A stretch of DNA of 42,721 nucleotides from Planctomycetes bacterium GWF2_41_51 (GTDB taxonomy: Bacteria; Planctomycetota; Phycisphaerae; Sedimentisphaerales; UBA12454): positions 1 through 42,721 of the forward strand of contig MHXZ01000033.1 in the NCBI GenBank assembly GCA_001825665.1, in the 5' to 3' direction. Positions within the stretch are counted from its first letter, which is position 1. The number at the start of each line of letters is the position of its first letter. Positions 35,985 to 42,721 of this stretch are shown here, one piece after another. The position numbers were made by a program, and so were the translations under genes. The notes below the pieces were generated by a model that was given only the letters and a program-made list of their open reading frames with translations, searched no databases and was not told the origin of the DNA.

Positions 35985-38900
35985 ATGAATAACAAAATTA
36001 AATTCTGTTTGGTATCTATCTCTTTAATGGTTTTAAGCAACTGTGTTTGGGCACAAGAAACTATAAATGCTTCAAACATTTCTACACAAACTGCTTTCGA
36101 TTTTAAAAACACCATTACTCCCAACCCAACATGGAATTGGAATGGCTGGCAAACTGTTGAATTGAAAAATGGATATTTCCAAGGCAAGGCCAATGGGAAA
36201 ACAAATAATACTATCACTTCCCCTGAACTCAATATTAACGCTGACAAATTCCGTTATCTGGAATTATATGTTTCTAATGAAGGAGTAGTACTGCAAACAA
36301 GCCTGTACTTCTTTACAGATAACACTACCATTTCCAGCGACAAACACATCTTTACAGAAATCGAGAATCCTCGGCTGTCATTCCCGCAAAAATTAATCAT
36401 AGACCTTGGTGCCTGCCCTAATTGGAAAGGAACCGTAAAAAAGATTATGCTTTCTTTCCCGCCTCGGTCAGTAGGGTCACTTTTTATAATATATGGACTT
36501 CAGTTTGTCGAAAAGCCAAACTATCTCTACAATGGGAACCTGCTCCTGAATGGAGATAACACACTGCCAATGGATTGGACAATTCGACAATCCGATAATG
36601 TTGCGATAACCCATATAAGTCCTGATAAAACTAAATCAGGTCAGGCAGAACTGGCATTGACCGCATCATCTGACAATGCTGGTAAAGCAGTAGTTTCGAC
36701 TGAACTTAAACACATGCACAATGAGCATTACTACCGCCTTACACTGAACTATCTTTTAGAGGGCGGAGCATCTTGTGTTGGTAAGGTCGTACTCCTGAAC
36801 CCTGATGGCAGTGTATTGCAAGATATTCCAGCCGCAATTGAAAAAGAAACACAAAATGTTACCTCACGTTTTCAAGTGCCCAAACTGGCATATATCGGAA
36901 AGGTAATATTTGATGCAAACCTGCCTGCCGGCAGCCAATTAATAATTAAAAATGCACAACTTGACTATCTTGAAAGCGGCATTGGAAATTGGAGTTCATC
37001 GTGGATTTGGCTGCCACAGACTTTGGAGCAACAGTCGGCTTATTTTTTTAAAAAAATCATCGTTGATAAGAGTAATCTCAAAAACGCCATACTTCAGGCA
37101 ACATGCGATGATAGGTTTAGGCTATTTTTGAATGGCGAGCAAATACTTCAAGGCGAACACTGGGCAAAAGTTGAAGTTTTCGATATTCTGTCGCAATTGG
37201 AAGATGGCGAGAACATCCTCACCGTCCATGGATTTAACACACAGAGCTACAACGCAGGCCTGCTTGCTGAAATTCGTCTAACTGATTCCAAAAACAATCT
37301 CCAGCTAATTACAACTGATGATTCATGGAAAGTCACTGAGAACAAACCGGCAGATTGGCCATCTACTAAATCTGAACAATGGCAAAATGCAAAAGTGATT
37401 GGGCAACCTCCCTGCAATCCATGGTCAACAATTAAATATTATACGGAGGTACCGTCTCCAAAACCCGCCAGAAACGTAGCCGCATTTAAGGACATCGCAA
37501 AAAAACATACCAAATATTCCGTAGATACCTCGCTGGGCTATCCTCGCATTTGCTCTGACGGCAAAATTCTTACCCCACTCATATTTGGCGGACCATGTGA
37601 GTATCCATCCGCTAATTTTGCAGCTTACGAAAACGCTGTACGTAGCGGCTTTCATATTTATCGCATCTGGCTTGAGTTTGGCAGAGCTTGGCATCAGAAT
37701 AGCTATAATGTCGATCTATCACAATTTGATAGTCAAATCGAGGAACTTGTAACAGCTGATCCAAATGCGAGATTCTTCTTTTTGTTTAGGATTAGCGCGC
37801 CAAGTTGGTGGCTGGAAAAGTATCCTGACGATGTTTGCCGTTTCAGCGACAATATGATTAACGGGGCTTATGGAATACTGCCTTCGACCAGTTCAAAACG
37901 ATGGCGAAACGATGTCACACAGTACCTAAACACACTCATAAAACACACAGAATCAGCATGGTATTCAGATCGAATAATCGCATATATGCCAAGCAGCCAC
38001 TGTGGCCCAGAGTGGGTTTTGACAACCAAAACGAACCAATATCCTGATTACAGTCCAGCAATGATATCTTTCTTCCGCAACTGGCTGAAAGAAAAATATA
38101 AGGATGTTGAACAGTTGCAAAAAGCATGGAAAAATGAAACTATAACTTTCGATACAGCACAAGTTCCTCCTAGAGAATTACGTGATGGAGAGCAATATTT
38201 CATTGATCCCGCTATCTCACAACAGGTTATTGATTACAATCGTTGCTTAAATGAGTCCGTCTCCACCGCTATACTTGAATTTCAGGAACATATCAATAAA
38301 CTATGTAGTAATCGCTGTCTGAATTTTGCTTACTACGGTTACAATTTCGAACTCGCTCAATTAGCTATTTATCCTCAGGTTACCGGCCACTACGATCTTA
38401 CAAGAGTTATGAATTCCCAATATATCAATGGTTTAGCATCCCCTACCAGTTATACATACAGACAAGGTGGTTCTGTAAGTGGTGCTGTTACAGCAGTTTC
38501 TAGCCTTGCGATACATAATCAACTCTGGATACAAGAGGCGGATATCCGAACGAATCTAACAATAGATAGTTTCGGACATAAAACCGCTTTCAATATGGAA
38601 GATGCAGTTGCTCAAAACATTCGTGAATTCGCCTATGCAATTACTCGCAGATTTGGTATCTGGTATTTTGACATGAGCGGCGGCTGGTTCGACAACCCTT
38701 TATTCGAGAAAGACTTTCGTACTATGCATAAAGCCTATGACTGGGCTATCCAGCGGCCAATTTCATGGCACAGCCCGATAGCGGTTTTCTTCGATGAAAA
38801 AGTGCTCGACCGCACAAGTCTTCTCAGAGAACACTGGGGAGCAGACAATATCAAAGAAATGCTTGGCTCATTCCGGTATGGCCTTGGACGATGCGGTATA

Positions 38901-39650
38901 CCATATGACAGCTATGTAATAGATGACATTTATAAGATCAATCCCAAACAATATAAGTGCATCGTTTTGCTTAATGCATGGCAAAAAGACAAAAAACTTA
39001 AACAATATCTTGATGAAAACTTCTGCCGTGATGGACATATGATAATTTGGATGTATGCTCCTGGCTATTCCGGAGATATCCTCAGTACCGACAATATGAA
39101 CTATATGACTGGTTTGAAATTTGGCTCAATGCCAAATGTGAATCTCGGCTATAACCTTAATCGCAAGCACACGTTTTTTACTGGTCCTGAATTCACAGGA
39201 ATCGACGGCGGAGACGAAAAACTGAGCCCTCCGATTTCCTTCTATGTTGTCGATCCCAATGTTGAAGTATTAGGGACATCTATTGAGAATGGAAAGCCAA
39301 TCTTTGTGATGTGCCAAAAAAAAGATTACTCCACTACTTTCATGGCCTCTCCTGATCATTCCGGACTGGTTTGGAGAAAATTATTTGAGCAGGTTGGCAT
39401 TAAATCTTTTGTTGATAAGACCGATTGCGTGTATTACGATGGTGATTTTTTTGGAATTCACTTTATTGATGGTTCAGGCCGTCGAAAAATCATGCTAGAA
39501 AATGACGTGTCTGCTGTATGGGATGTATTCTCAGGACAAAAGATATGTGAAGGAAAACATGAATTTACTATCGAAGCTAAACATGGTCAGAGCCGTATGT
39601 TTTTCTTAGGCAATGATGACAAAATGCCTTTTGGGGCAAACATTAAATAG
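35985..39650 (+). CDS. Secreted GH42-like beta-galactosidase family protein
   Basis: The 1221-residue protein is exported (leader ends VWA-Q, residue 23). It holds two jelly-roll-like regions (about 30-175 and 180-330); a domain like the N-terminal one of GH78 rhamnosidases (about 335-435: SSSWIWLPQ, FRLFLNGEQIL); a GH42/GH14-like barrel (about 530-900) with candidate acids E676 (SSHCGPEWVL) and E851 (LWIQEADIRT); and a trimerisation/glutamine-amidotransferase-like domain (about 930-1110) followed by a short beta end. It probably removes terminal sugars from glycans outside the cytoplasm. AAAGGA precedes the start, 5 bases after the GH63-like gene. It lacks dockerin and PEP-CTERM tails. Confidence 0.74.
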   Translation: MNNKIKFCLVSISLMVLSNCVWAQETINASNISTQTAFDFKNTITPNPTWNWNGWQTVELKNGYFQGKANGKTNNTITSPELNINADKFRYLELYVSNEGVVLQTSLYFFTDNTTISSDKHIFTEIENPRLSFPQKLIIDLGACPNWKGTVKKIMLSFPPRSVGSLFIIYGLQFVEKPNYLYNGNLLLNGDNTLPMDWTIRQSDNVAITHISPDKTKSGQAELALTASSDNAGKAVVSTELKHMHNEHYYRLTLNYLLEGGASCVGKVVLLNPDGSVLQDIPAAIEKETQNVTSRFQVPKLAYIGKVIFDANLPAGSQLIIKNAQLDYLESGIGNWSSSWIWLPQTLEQQSAYFFKKIIVDKSNLKNAILQATCDDRFRLFLNGEQILQGEHWAKVEVFDILSQLEDGENILTVHGFNTQSYNAGLLAEIRLTDSKNNLQLITTDDSWKVTENKPADWPSTKSEQWQNAKVIGQPPCNPWSTIKYYTEVPSPKPARNVAAFKDIAKKHTKYSVDTSLGYPRICSDGKILTPLIFGGPCEYPSANFAAYENAVRSGFHIYRIWLEFGRAWHQNSYNVDLSQFDSQIEELVTADPNARFFFLFRISAPSWWLEKYPDDVCRFSDNMINGAYGILPSTSSKRWRNDVTQYLNTLIKHTESAWYSDRIIAYMPSSHCGPEWVLTTKTNQYPDYSPAMISFFRNWLKEKYKDVEQLQKAWKNETITFDTAQVPPRELRDGEQYFIDPAISQQVIDYNRCLNESVSTAILEFQEHINKLCSNRCLNFAYYGYNFELAQLAIYPQVTGHYDLTRVMNSQYINGLASPTSYTYRQGGSVSGAVTAVSSLAIHNQLWIQEADIRTNLTIDSFGHKTAFNMEDAVAQNIREFAYAITRRFGIWYFDMSGGWFDNPLFEKDFRTMHKAYDWAIQRPISWHSPIAVFFDEKVLDRTSLLREHWGADNIKEMLGSFRYGLGRCGIPYDSYVIDDIYKINPKQYKCIVLLNAWQKDKKLKQYLDENFCRDGHMIIWMYAPGYSGDILSTDNMNYMTGLKFGSMPNVNLGYNLNRKHTFFTGPEFTGIDGGDEKLSPPISFYVVDPNVEVLGTSIENGKPIFVMCQKKDYSTTFMASPDHSGLVWRKLFEQVGIKSFVDKTDCVYYDGDFFGIHFIDGSGRRKIMLENDVSAVWDVFSGQKICEGKHEFTIEAKHGQSRMFFLGNDDKMPFGANIK

Positions 39651-39704
39651 CAAGTAGCTATATCCATTTAGCCAATACGATATTGTATTAAGGGTTACAG
39701 AAAA

Positions 39705-40673
39705 ATGAAAACACCAAAAGAAAATTTCATAAAAGCTTTAGAAGGTGGACAGCCTTCTGGACGAGTTCCTCACTTTGAACTGGTATTCTTTTTAACAATG
39801 GAAGCCTTTGGCAAAGTGCACCCAAGGCATCGCATCTTTTGTCAATGGGACCAAATGTCTGACAAGGAAAAACAACTGCATCGTCAAGACATAGCGAAAA
39901 CATACATAGATACTGCCAAAAAATATGAGCATTCGGCTATTTTTTTTCATCCAGCTGGAGGATGGAATGATAACAATTTAATCCCTGAAATCATAAAGTG
40001 TCTGGAGATAATACGAGAAATTGCAGGAAATAATTACTTCACAATGATCCATGGCGATGCAACACATGGAGTTCCCGATGGCGAACAAATGCTGCAATTC
40101 GCAAATGATTTAGTCGATAATCCACAAAAGCTTAAGGACGAAGCCGAACTAATGATCGAAGAAGCCTTAAAGAAAGCCCAGATTTACAAAAAAGCTGGAG
40201 TTCTCGATGGTTTCGCTTTATGTACTGATTATTGTCTGAATCAGAGCCCTTTTCTTTCACCAGCGATGTTTGATGAATTCGTGACACCCTTTCTAAAACA
40301 ACTCATTGCTGGTTATCGAGAAATGGGATTTTACACAATTAAGCATACCGATGGCAACATAATGCCAATACTTGATAGTCTTGTTGAATGCAACCCACAC
40401 GCTTTGCACAGTCTCGATCCACAAGGCGGAGTAGATATTGCAGAAGTAAAAAAACTTGTTGGCAACAAGGTCTGCCTAATTGGGAATGTAAACTGTGGTC
40501 TGCTGGATACTGGCACTGATGACGAAGTAATCGAGTCCGCTCGCTATGCTCTCAAGCATGGAATGCAGGGCGGAGGGTATATTTTCTCTACAAGTAACTG
40601 TATTTATACAGGCATGAAACTACAACGCTACGAATTGATACATAATATTTGGAAAAATGAAGGGAGTTATTGA
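39705..40673 (+). CDS. Uroporphyrinogen decarboxylase-fold protein (second)
   Basis: The 322-residue cytoplasmic protein opens with MKTPKENFIKALEGGQPSGR, the usual start of this superfamily, and includes ALCTDYCLNQSPFLSPAMFD, FYTIKHTDGNIMPILDSLVE, HSLDPQGGVDI and VCLIGNVNCG. The HTDGN segment aligns with the zinc HxC of MtaA-type methyltransferases, with Asp for Cys; a Cys in STSNCIYTG may match the second one. No corrinoid protein is nearby, so methyl transfer is unproven. It closes the plus-strand cluster, 54 bases after the GH42-like gene. The other cluster also ends with a member of this superfamily as its next-to-last gene. Confidence 0.82.
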   Translation: MKTPKENFIKALEGGQPSGRVPHFELVFFLTMEAFGKVHPRHRIFCQWDQMSDKEKQLHRQDIAKTYIDTAKKYEHSAIFFHPAGGWNDNNLIPEIIKCLEIIREIAGNNYFTMIHGDATHGVPDGEQMLQFANDLVDNPQKLKDEAELMIEEALKKAQIYKKAGVLDGFALCTDYCLNQSPFLSPAMFDEFVTPFLKQLIAGYREMGFYTIKHTDGNIMPILDSLVECNPHALHSLDPQGGVDIAEVKKLVGNKVCLIGNVNCGLLDTGTDDEVIESARYALKHGMQGGGYIFSTSNCIYTGMKLQRYELIHNIWKNEGSY

Positions 40674-40833
40674 CTCGTACCAATTTCCGATTCTTTATTC
40701 GAATTTGATTCAGAACTTGCGACCTATTTCATGTCAACAATTACCACTTTCTTACAAGAAATATTTTATGATGAATGACCGGATGTGTGGTTAAACAAAA
40801 AATCTGTGCAAAACTATACATCGTAATAACAAT

Positions 40834-40961
40834 CTATGAATCTGACGGCTCTATTTTTATAAATCTGCCGATATCCGTTACATTATCCGGCACACCCTGA
40901 ACATCATTAGCAAAATCTCTGCCTTGCCATGCTGTGTATGAGCAATTTCTATTATCACCAT
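40834..40961 (-). pseudogene. Small gene with apparently frameshifted start
   Basis: The minus-strand frame reads RNCSYTAWQGRDFANDVQG, then PDNVTDIGRFIKIEPSDS and TAG at 40834, which looks like real protein. GGAGGAG followed by ATG lies at the right distance, but that ATG is one base out of frame: one extra G after ATGG would give a protein of about 43 residues. Either the start was lost by a one-base deletion or the assembly has a homopolymer error. It overlaps the end of the gene before it, as tightly packed phage-type genes do. Function unknown. Confidence 0.45.
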
Positions 40962-41329
40962 TTCTCCTCCGTACACTTTTCCTCTTTGCTATGTATTTTT
41001 GCCATAATATTACATTTACATTTTAAGCAATACTTCCGCGTCAAAGCTCTATGCGGCTTAATTGGTAAATCGCTCAATGTTTCCAAAGACTCCAAATTTT
41101 TTAAAACTTCAATCTTATTTTCATTTAGCCAAGTAGCAAACTCAACATCTTTGAGCCAGGTTATATTTTCACATGATTGACATACTGCAAACCTCTCTTT
41201 TGCATACTTAAAATCGATACCTGCCCTACTTGCGGCAAGTTTGGCAAAACCTTCTGCAATATTTTTAATCTTTCTTACTTTTGGAATTATTCCAAGCTCT
41301 TGTTTGATTTTACCACCACAACAACTCAT
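40955..41329 (-). CDS. Small cysteine-rich, phage-associated type protein
   Basis: The 124-residue protein has two cysteine clusters that could hold zinc: AVCQSCENITWL (about 65-76) and KYCLKCKCNIMAKIHSKEEK (then C), plus SCCGG at the start. It ends in EKW. Similar small proteins occur in tail or packaging regions of planctomycete prophages, from memory and not checked. The ATG at 41329 overlaps the TGA of the upstream gene (ATGA); a GTG at 41338 is also possible. Function unknown. Confidence 0.65.
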   Translation of the reverse strand: MSCCGGKIKQELGIIPKVRKIKNIAEGFAKLAASRAGIDFKYAKERFAVCQSCENITWLKDVEFATWLNENKIEVLKNLESLETLSDLPIKPHRALTRKYCLKCKCNIMAKIHSKEEKCTEEKW

Positions 41330-42717
41330 TGTGAACACTCTGCCTTAATCCAATAATCGTCCCAATTCTTACCCGTTATCGGCGCATTATCAAATTCTGA
41401 AGTGTGCGATATTTCGCACGCATATACAAGTCCATCAGTGCCTCGAACCATATCTCCTACATTGTATCCACGACCTTCTTCCCAATATTGCACTTCAGGC
41501 AAGTTTGATGAAACAACAACCCTGCCCCATACGCCTACATTGAATTCTGCATCGTGATTAGTAAAAAACACGCCTTCTTGAACCGGCAAACTACATTTTA
41601 TTTTTGCCCAATACTCTTTCCAGTTTGCATCAACTTCAGGAACATTAGGCGTGCTTTCAAGTTCCCAATATTCTGCCCAATTCTCACCCGTAACAGGCCG
41701 ATTGTTTGAAAATGGAGCGTGGACTTTGATACATTTATACCCATTGCCATCAGTACCTAATACTCTGCTTGTGCCTGCCGTTGCAAAAAGCGTATTACTG
41801 CTCCAATTCTTAAAAGTGTGATTATCTAATACTTCCCACCAATAATCGTAATGGCATTGCGAATTATGTACATCCGGTGTGTGTCCAACATTAGCGCCGG
41901 TGTAAATATATCGTGAACGCACAATATAGCCATCGTAATGCACCGATGTTCCGTTGGGATAAGTCGTACTGCTGCTGTAGTCATTAACTAAACCCCATTT
42001 TCCTGCCCACGAACCACCCGAAACAGGTCTATTAACTGTATCACTTGTATGAAGTGTTCTGCAATAATATTTTTTCCCATCCGTACCTTCAACAATATCA
42101 CGGCCATGCGAGTAACTCAAGCTCGGACTACCCCAATAATCATCCCAAAACTCACCAGTTACAGGCTTATTGTTTTCGCATGAAGTTACTGTTTGAATCT
42201 CTGTTTTGGCAATGTAAACTTTTCCATCTGTACCCCATACTTTAGCTCCGCCGTAATATTGGAAATCGCTTTGCCACTCTGCCACATTATCAAGATTTAT
42301 GCCGTTCCATGTTCCGTAATCTGTCCACGCTCGCCTATCCTTTATACACAAATAGTCACCTTTACTACCCTCACCAATATTGCCGACAATAAAAGAAGCG
42401 TTGGCTACTATAGGGTTGTAACTATCTGACCTCCAACTAAGAAAAAGACTTTCCCACCCGCACATAAATATCGGGCAATGACAATATCCTCCTTCATGCA
42501 AGTATCTGCGGTATAAATGAATATAAAAATATCTGGCATCACCGATGTATCTCATCGCAAGCATTGTCATAAAACTTGCATCATTACATTCATATGCAGC
42601 TAAACCCATTACATCCGAGATTTTGCTTAATGTGAAAGTTCTGTTTGGATTTACCCAAGGAAGTGAAAAACTGCAAGATTCCTCAGCCGCGTATGCGCAT
42701 GGAAATTCGCTTTCCAT
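41326..42717 (-). CDS. Phage-tail-like protein with four glycan-binding-like repeats
   Basis: 463 residues are visible; the frame is still open at the right edge, so the ATG at 42717 may be internal. After an N-terminal part (about 1-145) come imperfect repeats built around GTDG, an aromatic-Cys strand, NxPxTGxxW and YW: GTDGKVYIAK and NNKPVTGEFWDDYW (162-195), GTDGKKYYCR (about 211), GTDGNGYKCI and NNRPVTGENWAEYW (321-351), GTDGLVYACE and DNAPITGKNWDDYW (426-456). Such repeats resemble small carbohydrate-binding modules in phage tail fibres. No signal peptide is visible. A tail fibre or host-recognition role is inferred. Confidence 0.6.
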   Translation of the reverse strand: MESEFPCAYAAEESCSFSLPWVNPNRTFTLSKISDVMGLAAYECNDASFMTMLAMRYIGDARYFYIHLYRRYLHEGGYCHCPIFMCGWESLFLSWRSDSYNPIVANASFIVGNIGEGSKGDYLCIKDRRAWTDYGTWNGINLDNVAEWQSDFQYYGGAKVWGTDGKVYIAKTEIQTVTSCENNKPVTGEFWDDYWGSPSLSYSHGRDIVEGTDGKKYYCRTLHTSDTVNRPVSGGSWAGKWGLVNDYSSSTTYPNGTSVHYDGYIVRSRYIYTGANVGHTPDVHNSQCHYDYWWEVLDNHTFKNWSSNTLFATAGTSRVLGTDGNGYKCIKVHAPFSNNRPVTGENWAEYWELESTPNVPEVDANWKEYWAKIKCSLPVQEGVFFTNHDAEFNVGVWGRVVVSSNLPEVQYWEEGRGYNVGDMVRGTDGLVYACEISHTSEFDNAPITGKNWDDYWIKAECSQ

Positions 42718-42721
42718 TATA

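Noticed and set aside
40674-40833. Attachment site or terminator at the end of the plus-strand cluster
   Set aside because: No convincing hairpin, tRNA end or direct repeat was seen in this 160-base gap.

Overview
The window is AT-rich and reads like a chromosome fragment of a carbohydrate-degrading planctomycete, most likely class Phycisphaerae (Sedimentisphaerales-like). The evidence is single-repeat dockerin-like tails of the form GDxNKDC, one PEP-CTERM sorting signal, a pseudopilin with a planctomycete-style H-X9-DG end, DNRLRE-type domains on secreted proteins and a GntR-LacI hybrid regulator. Lentisphaerota share several of these traits and cannot be excluded. No rRNA, tRNA, CRISPR array, transposase or integrase was seen.

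Layout. Positions 1-996 (-) hold a histidine kinase cut by the left edge. A 0.7 kb stretch with a hairpin and two possible gene remnants follows. Positions 1708-18697 (-) are a tight ten-gene cluster. In transcription order it encodes a secreted dockerin-bearing putative glycosidase, a GH106-like glycosidase, a sodium/solute symporter, two Gfo/Idh/MocA dehydrogenases, an enolase-superfamily enzyme, a ceramidase-like hydrolase, a NagB-like isomerase/deaminase, a uroporphyrinogen-decarboxylase-fold (URO-D) protein and a CBM9-like lipoprotein. Positions 18843-22973 (-) encode surface proteins: a pseudopilin, a DNRLRE/dockerin/CBM9 protein, and two related proteins ending in a dockerin-like tail and in PEP-CTERM. 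Positions 23085-24248 (-) encode the regulator. It diverges from a plus-strand cluster, 24704-40673: a 1702-residue secreted putative glycosidase, a GH38-like protein, a HAD phosphatase, a GH63-like glycosidase, a secreted GH42-like protein and a second URO-D-fold protein. From 40834 to the right edge, minus-strand genes of a different, phage-tail-like character begin.

How it may work (inference). The two divergent clusters look like one polysaccharide utilisation locus. Secreted multidomain enzymes cut a complex glycan outside the cytoplasm. The symporter imports small products. GH106-, GH38- and GH63-like proteins without signal peptides finish them inside. The dehydrogenases, enolase-family enzyme, NagB-like protein, ceramidase-like hydrolase and HAD phosphatase would process an unusual, perhaps oxidised, amino- or acylated sugar. 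The regulator sits between two back-to-back promoters and is the obvious switch. The substrate cannot be named from sequence alone.

Most notable: two paralogous secreted enzymes whose catalytic region I cannot assign to a known glycosidase family; a GH38-like protein with Thr where the nucleophile Asp is expected; and a ceramidase/NagB/enolase/dehydrogenase/URO-D gene set matching no pathway I know.
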